From positions 35,453 through 99,452 of the forward strand of contig CAMDWT010000002.1 in assembly GCA_945877505.1 (NCBI GenBank): 64,000 bases of DNA. The letters are read 5' to 3'. This DNA is from Crenothrix polyspora. Its GTDB lineage: Bacteria; Pseudomonadota; Gammaproteobacteria; Methylococcales; Methylomonadaceae. Position numbers and translations under genes: made by a program. This document shows, one piece after another, positions 44,677 to 54,277 of the stretch. How positions within the stretch are numbered: position 1 is the first letter of the stretch; each line of letters starts with the position of its first letter. The notes beneath the pieces are model-generated. The model did not search any database and was not told the DNA's origin. It saw only the letters and a list, made by a program, of their open reading frames with translations.

Positions 44677-45960
44677 CTAGATATTATACCCCTGCTGATC
44701 ATGTTGACTGATGTCTAGGCCGCCTGTTTCTGCTTCTTGTGAAACACGAATACCAAAAACTTTGTCGATCAACTTTAATAATATATAACTAATAAAAGCA
44801 CTCCAGATGATAGTCACAGCGATCCCGAATAATTGGATGACTAACTGATGGAAGATGCCGGTTTCACTTATTATTCCAATACCACCAAACCCTACATCAG
44901 CGAAAATACCTGTTAATAAGGCCCCTAGAATCCCGCTAATCCCATGCACAGGAAATACGTCTAATGCATCATCGATCAAAAGATGTTGTTTTATAAGATA
45001 AATGGAATAAAAACAGGCAATGCCGGCAATAATGCCAATTAAGATAGCGCCAAAAGGTGAGACAAAACCTGCTCCGGCAGCAATCATGCCGAGTCCCGCA
45101 ACCATTCCTGTCATTGCACCTAATACGCTGGGTTTGCCAAATTTTATCCAATCCATGATTATCCAGGTGATCGATGCAGACGAGGCACAAAGATGTGTTG
45201 ATAACATTGCCATGCCTGCAGAGCCATTGGCCATTAATGCGCTACCAGCACTAAAGCCATGCCATCCTACCCATAAAATACCGGCCCCCATTGCGGTCAT
45301 TGTTAAGTTGTGTGGCATTAAAGGTGTTCTTGGAAAGCCTTTTCTGGGACCTATTATGATGGCGCCTACCAATGCGGCAATGCCCGCACTACCATGAACA
45401 ACAATACCGCCTGCAAAATCCATAACACCTATTTCCGCTAGCCAGCCATTGCCCCAAATCCAGTGACATACGGGCACATAAACCAGCAATTCCCATAAGC
45501 CACAAAAAAGTAACAAGGGAAAGAATTTAACTCTTTCAACTAATGCGCCCACTATTAAGGCGGGTGCAAAAATAGCAAAAGTCATGTGGTACATCGCAAA
45601 GACAGACTCTGGTAAGTTGCCCACTAGCTTTTCTGCATGCATTTCCATTAGAAAAACCTGAGAAACCCCTCCAATTAAGGATTGCAAAGGTCCACCATCA
45701 GTCAGTGCAAGACTATAACCCGCTATGGCCCATATTAATGAAACGAGCGAGGTGATAGAAAAACAAGCCATGATGACGGACAGGACATTCTTGGTACGCA
45801 CCAAGCCGCCATAAAATAAAGCGAGACCCGGAAGAGTCATGAACAATACCAATCCAGCTGACGTTAATATCCATGCGGTATCGGCTGAATTTAATTGATC
45901 ATCTGCAAAACTCATAGGAGATATTCCATAGAGCATTATTAGTTGGGCTATTTTTTTCAT
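44677..45960 (-). CDS. amtB: Ammonium transporter (Amt/MEP/Rh family)
   Basis: A 427-residue Amt protein with eleven predicted helices after an N-terminal signal-like segment. Recognisable are AGLVLFMTLPGLALFYGGLVR, the pore regions around DFAGGIVVHGSAGIAALVGAI (twin-histidine helix 5) and DALDVFPVHGISGILG (helix 10 histidine). It imports ammonium. No glnK gene is adjacent, and no clear sigma-54 promoter was found upstream. A beta-barrel porin gene lies upstream on the same strand. Confidence 0.95.
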   Translation of the reverse strand: MKKIAQLIMLYGISPMSFADDQLNSADTAWILTSAGLVLFMTLPGLALFYGGLVRTKNVLSVIMACFSITSLVSLIWAIAGYSLALTDGGPLQSLIGGVSQVFLMEMHAEKLVGNLPESVFAMYHMTFAIFAPALIVGALVERVKFFPLLLFCGLWELLVYVPVCHWIWGNGWLAEIGVMDFAGGIVVHGSAGIAALVGAIIIGPRKGFPRTPLMPHNLTMTAMGAGILWVGWHGFSAGSALMANGSAGMAMLSTHLCASSASITWIIMDWIKFGKPSVLGAMTGMVAGLGMIAAGAGFVSPFGAILIGIIAGIACFYSIYLIKQHLLIDDALDVFPVHGISGILGALLTGIFADVGFGGIGIISETGIFHQLVIQLFGIAVTIIWSAFISYILLKLIDKVFGIRVSQEAETGGLDISQHDQQGYNI

Positions 45961-46112
45961 AATTTTCTCGGTATTTAGTGATTACTTATGGCTAAAAAAT
46001 AAGGCTGATGCAGGTCTTGTCTAGCTAACGGTTTCATTGAATGGAACTGTTAGCTGAATTATAACGCACTTAATATCGAATCACTATTGTTTAATGGGCG
46101 CTTTGAAATTCA

Positions 46113-47279
46113 CTAAAACGTCAGAACAACATCCATGGCTACTTCAAATTGCTGATTTTTAGTTTGATTATCATAAATATGATTATTGGGGTCCGTGCGG
46201 TCATAACGAATTTCTGGTCGTAGCGAAAACCATTCGAGGGGTTTCCAGTTTAGGCCTGTGGTTAATTCAAAATAATTCCCCGGCGTGCCTAAATTAACGC
46301 GTGTGCCATTATTGTCTCGGAACCATTCTCCACGAATACCCCCCGTAATGGTTTCGGTAAAGTCATAAAATAAATATTGATTAATGCCGTACCAGTAAGA
46401 ATTATCAATCCCTTGAGTCGCTTGAGACTGATAACCAAAATCTTGCTGGAAAGAATATTGAAATTTACTGGTTATGCTGTGAGAGATAACTAAGCTGTAC
46501 ATTGTCCTGTTATTGGGTGTGTTATTGTCTACATCGCCACTGATAACGGAGACTGACACGCTATCCGTTGCGTCATCATTAGTCCAGGATAAGCCGCCAA
46601 GAAAATTCCAATTCGTTAAGTTTTCGCTGAAGTTATCCCACCCCGTTACAGCGCCAGCATTAACCGAAAAAGCATCATTCAAGGCATAGTTAAGTAAAAT
46701 CCCTGTGTGAGTAAAAGGTTCGCCATATTGCATGGTGTAGGCGTGTGAGTAAAAAAAGTTATTGGGCGCGGTCACTACTTCTTCCCCTATGGTGGTATAG
46801 AAATGTCCAATTTTAGCGGATACACCGTTGCCGAAAGGGGCAAAGACTTCTAAATAGGCTTGGGGGAGTGCAATGTCGTATTGTTGTGTGTTGTTTCTAT
46901 TAATTAAATTTTTATCCCAACCAGTGGCTTGAGTAAAGTGACTATCTGCACCATACATAAAATCCATTCTTCCGCCAACATTCCAATTCTTCGATTCTAA
47001 ATCGATGGTTTTTTGCAAAAAAAGGTTGAGTTGGTTAAGTTGTAATTCACCGCTACGGTCGTTGAACGATATTGGGGCATTATTATGGTTGCTTGGATTA
47101 TTAGTGGAATAGGTTCCACCAGATGAAACCCAACCCCCTACGCTGATAGCTTTATCCTGAAGATAACTTAGTTGATTAGGGTCTGTGCCGGTAATGGCTT
47201 CAATGAGATTGCCTGCATTCGCAGCGAAGCTTGTTGTTAAGGAAAGAGCACTTAACAAAATAATCAATCGGCTAAGCAT
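46113..47279 (-). CDS. Outer-membrane beta-barrel porin (OmpL/BBP2-like)
   Basis: A 388-residue outer-membrane protein. It has a signal peptide (cleaved after SFAANA), then alternating amphipathic strands rich in aromatic residues and Asn, and ends with the outer-membrane signature phenylalanine (VVLTF). Stretches such as GGRMDFMYGADSHFTQ, IGHFYTTIGEEVVTAP and LNWKPLEWFSLRPEIRYDRT match the BBP2 putative porin family often found near nitrogen-transport genes. The substrate is unknown; proximity to amtB suggests uptake of a small nitrogen compound. Confidence 0.82.
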   Translation of the reverse strand: MLSRLIILLSALSLTTSFAANAGNLIEAITGTDPNQLSYLQDKAISVGGWVSSGGTYSTNNPSNHNNAPISFNDRSGELQLNQLNLFLQKTIDLESKNWNVGGRMDFMYGADSHFTQATGWDKNLINRNNTQQYDIALPQAYLEVFAPFGNGVSAKIGHFYTTIGEEVVTAPNNFFYSHAYTMQYGEPFTHTGILLNYALNDAFSVNAGAVTGWDNFSENLTNWNFLGGLSWTNDDATDSVSVSVISGDVDNNTPNNRTMYSLVISHSITSKFQYSFQQDFGYQSQATQGIDNSYWYGINQYLFYDFTETITGGIRGEWFRDNNGTRVNLGTPGNYFELTTGLNWKPLEWFSLRPEIRYDRTDPNNHIYDNQTKNQQFEVAMDVVLTF

Positions 47280-47739
47280 GTGCTTGCCGTGGTGAGTTAA
47301 AAAAAACAGTCAAGCTATTATCTTTATTGTATTTTTTGGTTAAAAAATCAGTGGTCGGCAGAGTGATCATTGAGTGGTCTTATGGTTAACCTTACGCCAA
47401 GGCTATAGTTACTATGTGGTGAATAAAAGCCGTTGAGACCGTTAATTTTAGACTTTACGCTATTTTATAGCGGCATTTTCTAGTTTAGTTTAAGGATTAT
47501 TCCCTCAGTACTTGCGATAATAACTGAATGTAGAAGGCATTTGCAAAACTTGGCTGTGTAAACGGGCGTGATTTTTAGTTATGTCTGCCAAAACCGATTT
47601 TCTTGATGATCAATTAGGCTTCGCCTTAAAGTTTACTATTAATAACTATAAGGTAATTTTGCTGGTTATGCGGGGTAGTATTTATGCTAATCTTAGCCTG
47701 TAACCGATTTATAAATGATCGCTATTAATAAGGCAGAAA
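47280..47739. other. Intergenic region between porin and maeB
   Basis: 460 nt separate two divergent genes and must contain both promoters. A possible maeB promoter is TTGCTG (47659-47664) with TATGCT (47683-47688) after 18 nt. No ORF or strong palindrome was seen. Confidence 0.4.
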
Positions 47740-50052
47740 ATGAATTCCCCTATTGAACAAAAAGAAGAAATCAGTCAGCACTTACGCGAAGCGGCCCTTG
47801 ACTATCATCAATTTCCTACGCCGGGCAAAATAAGTGTTACCCCGACCAAGCATTTGACTAATCAGCGCGACCTTGCCTTGGCTTATTCACCGGGTGTAGC
47901 GGCGGCTTGTGAAGAGATTGTTGCTGATCCAGCTAATGTTTATAAATATACTTCTCGAGGTAATCTGGTTGCCGTCATATCTAATGGCACGGCGGTACTT
48001 GGTTTAGGCAATATTGGGCCGCTGGCTTCCAAGCCTGTTATGGAAGGAAAAGGGGTTTTATTCAAAAAGTTTGCCGGTATTGATGTATTTGATATTGAAA
48101 TTAATGAATTGGATCCGGATAAGCTTTGCGACATTATTGCTTCTTTAGAGCCGACGTTTGGAGGAATTAATTTAGAGGATATTAAAGCCCCGGAATGTTT
48201 TTATATTGAACGAAAATTACGTGAAAGGATGAAAATACCGGTTTTCCATGATGATCAACATGGCACGGCAATTATTACTAGTGCGGCTATTTTAAATGGC
48301 TTGAAAGTAGTTAATAAAGATATTAAGAGCTGTAAATTGGTTGTTTCTGGCGCTGGTGCAGCCGCTTTGGCTTGTCTTGATTTGATTGTTGAGCTGGGTT
48401 TTCCGCTTGAGAATATTTATGTCACCGATCAAGCGGGGGTTATTTATAAAGGTCGTGTTGAAAAGGACCAAAATAAAGCCCGTTTTGCTCAAGAAACTTC
48501 TGCACGAACCTTGGCAGAGGTTATGGCGGGGGCCGATATTTTTTTAGGGTTATCGGCAGGCGGTATTTTGAAACAAGAGATGGTTAAATCCATGGCGATT
48601 AATCCATTAATTCTGGCTTTGGCTAATCCAACACCTGAAATTTTACCGGAAGAAGCTAAAGCGGTTCGTAACGATGTTATTATTGCGACGGGGCGTTCTG
48701 ATTATCCTAATCAGGTCAATAATGTACTCTGTTTTCCTTATATTTTTAGAGGGGCCTTAGATTGTGGTGCAACGACCATTACACGAGCAATGGAAATGGC
48801 CGCTGTAATTGCTATTGCAGAACTTGCACAGGCAGAGCAATCCGATATAGTCGCTAGTGCCTATGGGATTGCTAATAGGTCCTTTGGGGCAGAGTATTTA
48901 ATTCCCTTGCCCTTTGATCCTCGACTAATGACTAAAATTGCACCAGCTGTTGCCAAAGCGGCAGCGGAGTCAGGTGTTGCTGTTCGGCCTATTCAGGATA
49001 TGGACGCTTATGTAGATCGATTACAGCAATTCGTTTATCACAGCGGTACATTTATGAAGCCGATTTTTCAGGTGGCTAAACAAGTGCCTTCGGACAAAAA
49101 ACGCATCGTATTTGCAGAGGGTGAAGAAGAGCGGGTCTTAAGAGCCGTTCAGGTGCTAGTTGATGAAAAGGTCGCAACACCTATATTGATAGCTAGACCC
49201 GCAGTGCTGCAATCTCGTATTGAAAAATATGGCTTACGTATTCGCCCAAACGTTGATTTTGAAGTCATTAATCCAGAGTTTGATGAGCGATATCGTGATT
49301 TTTGGCAGACTTATTTAGCCATGACTCAGCGTAAAGGGGTTACTGAGCAATATGCTCAACTTGAGATGCGCAGACGTTCTACCTTAATAGGTGCAATGTT
49401 AATCCATAAAGGAGATGCGGATGGAATGATTTGCGGCACTTTTGGTGATAATGCGTTGCATTTAAATTACATTGATCAGGTATTGGGTCTGCGAGTAGGT
49501 GCTAATGTTTATGCGGCAATGAATGTTCTCATGTTACCTGAGCGGCAAATTGTATTGGTTGATACACATGTCAATGAAAATCCAACGGCTGAGCAGTTAG
49601 CTGAAATAACCTTGTTGGCCGTAGAAAAAATGCGTCAATTAGGAATGGTGCCGCGAGTTGCTTTGCTATCCCATTCTAGTTTTGGTTCAAGAAATAGTGA
49701 GTCGGCCGTAAAAATGCGGGTTGCCTTGGCGATGATTCAAAAACAAATGCCGACTTTAGAAATTGAGGGTGAAATGCACGGCGATGCGGCCTTAAACTAT
49801 GATATTTTAAAAACCATCATGCCCGATAGTCGATTAAAAGGTAGTGCTAATTTATTGGTTTTGCCTAATATTGAGGCGGCAAATATTGCTTATAATCTAC
49901 TTAAAGTAGCGGCTGGAAATGGGGTGGCAATAGGCCCAATTATGTTGGGATGTGCCAATCCTGTGCATATACTCACACCCTCGGCGACTGTGCGTCGTAT
50001 TGTCAATATGACAGCCTTGTGTGTATTGGATGCAAAAATGCTTCAAAAATAA
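47740..50052 (+). CDS. maeB: NADP-dependent malic enzyme with C-terminal phosphotransacetylase-like domain
   Basis: A 770-residue MaeB-type hybrid. The N-terminal malic enzyme (about 1-430) has [16 protein letters not shown], the catalytic stretch [17 protein letters not shown] and the dinucleotide fold [14 protein letters not shown]. The C-terminal domain (about 440-770) resembles phosphate acetyltransferase ([27 protein letters not shown]). It turns malate into pyruvate and CO2 with NADPH formation. The second domain regulates activity in the known enzymes and is not thought to be a functional transacetylase. Confidence 0.96.
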   Translation: MNSPIEQKEEISQHLREAALDYHQFPTPGKISVTPTKHLTNQRDLALAYSPGVAAACEEIVADPANVYKYTSRGNLVAVISNGTAVLGLGNIGPLASKPVMEGKGVLFKKFAGIDVFDIEINELDPDKLCDIIASLEPTFGGINLEDIKAPECFYIERKLRERMKIPVFHDDQHGTAIITSAAILNGLKVVNKDIKSCKLVVSGAGAAALACLDLIVELGFPLENIYVTDQAGVIYKGRVEKDQNKARFAQETSARTLAEVMAGADIFLGLSAGGILKQEMVKSMAINPLILALANPTPEILPEEAKAVRNDVIIATGRSDYPNQVNNVLCFPYIFRGALDCGATTITRAMEMAAVIAIAELAQAEQSDIVASAYGIANRSFGAEYLIPLPFDPRLMTKIAPAVAKAAAESGVAVRPIQDMDAYVDRLQQFVYHSGTFMKPIFQVAKQVPSDKKRIVFAEGEEERVLRAVQVLVDEKVATPILIARPAVLQSRIEKYGLRIRPNVDFEVINPEFDERYRDFWQTYLAMTQRKGVTEQYAQLEMRRRSTLIGAMLIHKGDADGMICGTFGDNALHLNYIDQVLGLRVGANVYAAMNVLMLPERQIVLVDTHVNENPTAEQLAEITLLAVEKMRQLGMVPRVALLSHSSFGSRNSESAVKMRVALAMIQKQMPTLEIEGEMHGDAALNYDILKTIMPDSRLKGSANLLVLPNIEAANIAYNLLKVAAGNGVAIGPIMLGCANPVHILTPSATVRRIVNMTALCVLDAKMLQK

Positions 50053-50093
50053 CGTGGTTTTTAAGTGGAGTTTGTTATTACTTAGGGAGCAAT

Positions 50094-50630
50094 TTAGCCA
50101 CTTTTTTGGATTAAATTAAGTGTTTTTTGAGGCAATACATCAGTGCTGACGCCCTCTAAATAGTGGCGCGTATCTTCATGAAGCGTGGTCATGAAGTTGA
50201 TGAGTTGCATCTCATGGAGCATTCTTTGTTCAAAGTCTTGGGCTTCCCACATTTGGTTTAACAAATGTTTTGCATGATGATGGAGTGTAAAGGCAACGGC
50301 TTCAGGTAGCTGTTTATAGCTTAGTTGTAGAGAGTGCTTGAGCTGATCTAAGGCGTTTAGATATTGTTTGTAGTCCTTAATATCTTGCTTACACTTGGTT
50401 TTTAGCATGATCAGTTCAGTATCATTTTTGGTTCTAAGCAGGCTAATTTCATGCTCTAACTGGACGCTTTTCTTTTTTAATTCGGCTTCAATTTTTTTCG
50501 TGGCTAAAATACGGGAATGCTTGAGTTGGGTTTGTTGCGCTTGGTTGTTTTTTTGCCAATACAGCGTCTCATCTTTAACAGAGTGAAAAAGATTAAGCAA
50601 AGAAAGTACCCAATTTTTAAATGTAGTCAT
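50094..50630 (-). CDS. Coiled-coil protein of unknown function (pair partner 2)
   Basis: A 178-residue protein I do not recognise. A short hydrophobic N-terminus (MTTFKNWVLSLLNLFHS) could bind a membrane surface. Residues about 20-110 are a highly charged coiled coil (KKIEAELKKKSVQLEHEISLL). A His-rich stretch, LHHHAKHLL, follows near 115-125. It starts 3 nt after the stop of the next upstream gene, so the two proteins are co-expressed and may form a coiled-coil complex. maeB converges on it from the left. Confidence 0.65.
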   Translation of the reverse strand: MTTFKNWVLSLLNLFHSVKDETLYWQKNNQAQQTQLKHSRILATKKIEAELKKKSVQLEHEISLLRTKNDTELIMLKTKCKQDIKDYKQYLNALDQLKHSLQLSYKQLPEAVAFTLHHHAKHLLNQMWEAQDFEQRMLHEMQLINFMTTLHEDTRHYLEGVSTDVLPQKTLNLIQKSG

Positions 50631-50633
50631 TTG

Positions 50634-51158
50634 TTAAACAATGTTAGCTATTTTGACTTGTAATTGTAATAAAGCATTAATATCCCTTTTTCTCAGATGT
50701 TTAATGTTTTCATGATGTAAGGCTTGGTAATGCGTCCTGGATAGTTGGTCTTTTAAGGTGCTTAATTCTTTATCTATGGCTTTGGATAGTGCGTGTATGT
50801 GTTGTTGGTTATTGGCCATTAAGAGTTTTTTTCTCTTGGCTTCAACAAAATAATTAAGCTGTACTTTTTTAAAAAAGTATAGTTGCTTAACCTGTTGTTG
50901 TCGAACTTGGTTGAACAGTAACCGCCTATGAGCACGATTCTCTGCCGATAAATAATCAACGCAAGCGCGCATGATAAGTTTGATTAGGGCGAGTAAGCCA
51001 TAAATCAAAAGAATAGAAAATGCACTAAAGAGTGTGGCTAAGCCTAATGGCGTTAATAGTTGTGGCAGGCCAGGTATGGCAAGCCATAGCAATAGGTCTA
51101 CTGATGAAAACAAAGCAAAAGCAGCAAACAATAATAACAGAGCTATTCTAATAATCAT
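50634..51158 (-). CDS. Membrane and coiled-coil protein of unknown function (pair partner 1)
   Basis: A 174-residue protein. Two membrane helices (about 2-28 and 35-62) are followed by a basic helical region with coiled-coil character (QVRQQQVKQLYFF, ALSKAIDKELSTLKDQL). No enzyme motif is visible. It forms a two-gene unit with the downstream coiled-coil protein. An envelope-associated scaffold is possible but is only a guess. Confidence 0.65.
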   Translation of the reverse strand: MIIRIALLLLFAAFALFSSVDLLLWLAIPGLPQLLTPLGLATLFSAFSILLIYGLLALIKLIMRACVDYLSAENRAHRRLLFNQVRQQQVKQLYFFKKVQLNYFVEAKRKKLLMANNQQHIHALSKAIDKELSTLKDQLSRTHYQALHHENIKHLRKRDINALLQLQVKIANIV

Positions 51159-51312
51159 GGGGGATAGGTGTTGTTGCGTTACTCAAAGCTATTGTACTCA
51201 ATTTTGCTCAATACCAATAATCATTCAAAAGGTATATCAGCATTCATCCAGCAAGTTTAAATGGATGTAAGGTATAATAAAAGTCTATTTAATAAACCTT
51301 TAACATGTAAAG

Positions 51313-51933
51313 ATGTCTCAGTTTTTTGAAATTCATCCGGAAAATCCTCAGTTGCGTTTGATTAGTCGAGCCGTTGATATCATTCGTAAAGGCGGTGTTA
51401 TTGTTTACCCAACAGATTCCTCTTATGCACTGGCTTGTCATGTGGGTGATAAACAAGCCTTGGATAAAATTCGGCGTATCAGGCAATTGGATGATAAGCA
51501 TAATTTTACGTTAGCGTGTAAGGATCTGACACAAGTCTCTACGTTTACTAAAATCAGTAATGAGGCTTATCGGCTTATTAAAGCGTTAACGCCTGGGCCT
51601 TATACTTTTATCTTAGATGCGACACGTGAAGTCCCAAAAAGATTGCAACATTCTAAAAAGAAAACCATCGGCATAAGAATTCCTGATCATCCGGTTGCGC
51701 AATTATTGCTAGAAGAGTTGGGTGAGGCGTTATTTAGCACTACCTTAATAATGCCTGGTGACAAAGAGGCGATGACAGATCCTTATGATATTAGAGATAG
51801 ACTTGAACATGAGCTTGATTTGATTATTGATGCCGGCGTTATTGACTACGAGCAGACGACCATTATCGAATTTTCTAGTAATGGAACAGAGATAATCAGA
51901 CAGGGCAAGGGTCTTGCTCCCATGTTAGATTAA
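51313..51933 (+). CDS. yciO: YciO-type threonylcarbamoyl-AMP synthase-like protein
   Basis: A 206-residue YrdC/Sua5-fold protein. The nucleotide-binding motif is GGVIVYPTDSSYALAC, with the KHNFTLACKDL loop, LTPGPYTFIL and GIRIPDHPVAQLL. The N-terminal MSQFFEIHPENPQ is typical of YciO, a paralog of TsaC whose exact role is less clear than the t6A pathway. It is followed 17 nt later by a site-2 protease gene. Confidence 0.88.
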   Translation: MSQFFEIHPENPQLRLISRAVDIIRKGGVIVYPTDSSYALACHVGDKQALDKIRRIRQLDDKHNFTLACKDLTQVSTFTKISNEAYRLIKALTPGPYTFILDATREVPKRLQHSKKKTIGIRIPDHPVAQLLLEELGEALFSTTLIMPGDKEAMTDPYDIRDRLEHELDLIIDAGVIDYEQTTIIEFSSNGTEIIRQGKGLAPMLD

Positions 51934-51950
51934 GAGAGGTTTAAAATATA

Positions 51951-52607
51951 ATGGATGAATTGACACTAGTTCAACGCATAGTTGTTTGGATATTGCCTGT
52001 GATTTTTGCGATTACGGTTCATGAGGTTGCCCATGGTTGGGTCGCCAAAAAATACGGTGATCCTACTGCCTCAAAATTGGGTCGCTTAACCTTAAATCCA
52101 ATTAAACATATTGATTTGTTCGGAACAATAATTCTCCCTGGGTTATTGTTGGTGACAGGAACAGGTTTTATTTTTGGATGGGCAAAGCCTGTTCCAGTTG
52201 ATGTCAGGAATTTTAAAAAACCCTTGCAGGATATGGCTGTAGTGGCATTAGCGGGGCCTGTTTCAAATTTATTGATGGCTGTATTTTGGGCATTAATCGC
52301 TAGAGTAGGGGTCACTATTGGCGCCGGTAATGAAGCCATTGCACACCCTCTGATCTATATGGGCGTTGCGGGTATTTCAATTAACTTGGTTTTGGCGTTG
52401 ATTAATTTATTACCCATTCCACCTTTAGATGGTAGTCGTATCTTGACGGGTATTTTACCGAGTTACTGGGCGTGGCAATATAACCGTTTGGAGCGCTACG
52501 GCTTTTTTATATTATTGGCCTTGTTGTATTTCAAGGTATTAAATATTGTTTTAGAGTACCCCTTGTTTTATGCTCAACAAGTGTTTTTTACCCTTGCTGG
52601 ATTGTAA
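51951..52607 (+). CDS. Site-2 protease family (M50) membrane metalloprotease
   Basis: A 218-residue integral-membrane zinc protease. The zinc motif HEVAHGW (near residue 24) lies in the first helix and the third ligand in NLLPIPPLDGSR. It has about five helices and no PDZ domain, so it is the short YwhC/YdiL-like class, not RseP. The substrate is unknown. It lies between yciO and scpA, a common order in Gammaproteobacteria. Confidence 0.9.
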   Translation: MDELTLVQRIVVWILPVIFAITVHEVAHGWVAKKYGDPTASKLGRLTLNPIKHIDLFGTIILPGLLLVTGTGFIFGWAKPVPVDVRNFKKPLQDMAVVALAGPVSNLLMAVFWALIARVGVTIGAGNEAIAHPLIYMGVAGISINLVLALINLLPIPPLDGSRILTGILPSYWAWQYNRLERYGFFILLALLYFKVLNIVLEYPLFYAQQVFFTLAGL

Positions 52608-52677
52608 TCGATTAATATTTTGATAAGCTTCTTCGTATCCGCTGTGTAACGATGCTGTAAAACAGAGTTCAATAATA

Positions 52678-53505
52678 ATGACTGAAAACGTAGTTGAAGT
52701 TTTTGATGTGGCGCCCACTTTGGCAACCGTTAATGGTGAAGCCTTTAAGCAATTGCCACTCGATCTCTATATACCTCCGGATGCGATGGAAGTATTTCTA
52801 GATTTGTTTGAAGGTCCTCTAGATTTATTACTGTATTTAATTAGGCGACAGAATTTGGATATTGTTAATATCCCCATCGCCCAAATTACGCATCAATACA
52901 TCGCTTATATTCAAATGATGGGTGAATTGAATTTGGAGTTGGCGGCGGAGTACTTAGTTATGGCCGCATTATTGGCAGAAATTAAGTCGCGAATGCTCTT
53001 GCCAAGACAGTCTGAACAGGAAGACGACGAAGAAGATCCAAGGGCAACGCTAATCCGTAGATTACAAGAATATGAATGTATTAAAGCGGTAGCTGAAGAG
53101 ATTGATTTATTACCCAGAGTTGAACGTGATATATTTGCCATAGAAGTTGATATATCACCTTTAAGTATTGAGCAACAGTTACCCGATATCCAGTTAAAGG
53201 ATATGTTATTGGCATTTCAGGATGTCCTTAAACGGGTTGACCAGCTTAGTCATCACCAAATTACCAAAGAAGCTTTATCTGTCCGTGAACGAATGGCAAC
53301 CATTTTGGCAAAACTTAAAGGAGAAAATAGTCTCCTTTTCTCGCAATTATTTATCCGACAAGAAGGTAGACACGGAGTCGTTGTCTCGTTTTTGGCCATC
53401 CTCGAACTCGGAAAAGAAGGGCTCATCGAAATCATCCAGCCAGAGCCCTTTGCCGATATACGAGTCAGAACCGCAGGTTTTGGTTCCTTTAAAGAAAGTT
53501 ACTAA
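52678..53505 (+). CDS. scpA: Segregation and condensation protein A
   Basis: A 275-residue kleisin subunit of the bacterial SMC-ScpAB condensin. The N-terminal SMC-neck domain begins with FLDLFEGPLDLLLYLIRRQNLDI, and ELAAEYLVMAALLAEIKSRMLLP follows. The C-terminal winged helix closes the SMC head (residues about 210-275). It bridges the SMC heads. A 30-residue N-terminal extension precedes the conserved core. Confidence 0.94.
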   Translation: MTENVVEVFDVAPTLATVNGEAFKQLPLDLYIPPDAMEVFLDLFEGPLDLLLYLIRRQNLDIVNIPIAQITHQYIAYIQMMGELNLELAAEYLVMAALLAEIKSRMLLPRQSEQEDDEEDPRATLIRRLQEYECIKAVAEEIDLLPRVERDIFAIEVDISPLSIEQQLPDIQLKDMLLAFQDVLKRVDQLSHHQITKEALSVRERMATILAKLKGENSLLFSQLFIRQEGRHGVVVSFLAILELGKEGLIEIIQPEPFADIRVRTAGFGSFKESY

Positions 53506-53713
53506 AAAAAAGATAAAGCGTAATATTGATGAAATAACGGTTGCATCCAATATTGAAGCGGATGCCTCTAACCCAATAGGTTATGTTGAGGAACAAAATA
53601 ACCGACCTATTAGACTTAGGCGCTTTGGTAAATTTAGAGAGCGATCTAAGCAGTTAACCTCAATAACAGTAAGCGCATCCATTTCAACAGTCACAGAGCA
53701 ACTTGAAATCAAC

Positions 53714-54277
53714 GTGAATATACAGCGTATAGTTGAGGCAATTTTATTTGTTGCCAAGCGTCCCATGACAGCTAAGCAAGTATTGCAAACTTTTCCTGAG
53801 TTGGAACAGCCAGCATTACAGGAAATAGAGTTTGCAATAGCGGCTATTATTGAGGATTATAAAACAAGGCCTATTGAGTTAAAGCAGGTCGCTAGTGGCT
53901 ATCGATTTCAGATTAAACAGGACTTATCTTATTGGGTATCTCGGTTGTTTGAAGAAAAGCCACCGAAATATTCCCGTGCCTTGCTGGAAACCTTGTCCAT
54001 TATTGCTTATAGGCAGCCAGTGACGCGTGCAGATATTGAAGACATAAGAGGTGTCAGTGTTAGTTCGGGTATTATTCAGACCTTGCTTGAGCGTGAATGG
54101 GTCAGAGTTGTTGCGCATAAAGAAGCGCCAGGAAGGCCCGGTTTATATGGTACGACTAAGCAATTCCTTGATTATTTTAATATTACATCATTAAATCAAC
54201 TGCCGACTTTAGAAGAGATTAAAAATCTTGAAGGGTCGATAGATAATACGAAACAATCCCATGTAGGTAACGAGTGA
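53714..54277 (+). CDS. scpB: Segregation and condensation protein B
   Basis: A protein of about 187 residues with two winged-helix domains, the ScpA-binding partner in condensin. The conserved part begins IQRIVEAILFVAKRPMTAKQ and includes YSRALLETLSIIAYRQPVTR and GRPGLYGTTKQFLDYF. The frame stays open back to 53222, inside scpA. The GTG at 53714 gives the normal ScpB N-terminus (MNIQRIVEA); a TTG at 53480 is an alternative that adds a basic, Ser-rich tail. The stop overlaps the rluB start by 4 nt. Confidence 0.85.
   Translation: MNIQRIVEAILFVAKRPMTAKQVLQTFPELEQPALQEIEFAIAAIIEDYKTRPIELKQVASGYRFQIKQDLSYWVSRLFEEKPPKYSRALLETLSIIAYRQPVTRADIEDIRGVSVSSGIIQTLLEREWVRVVAHKEAPGRPGLYGTTKQFLDYFNITSLNQLPTLEEIKNLEGSIDNTKQSHVGNE

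Noticed and set aside
45961-46112. Sigma-54 promoter upstream of amtB
   Set aside because: No GG-N10-GC pair with the expected TGGCAC/TTGC context was found on the minus strand.
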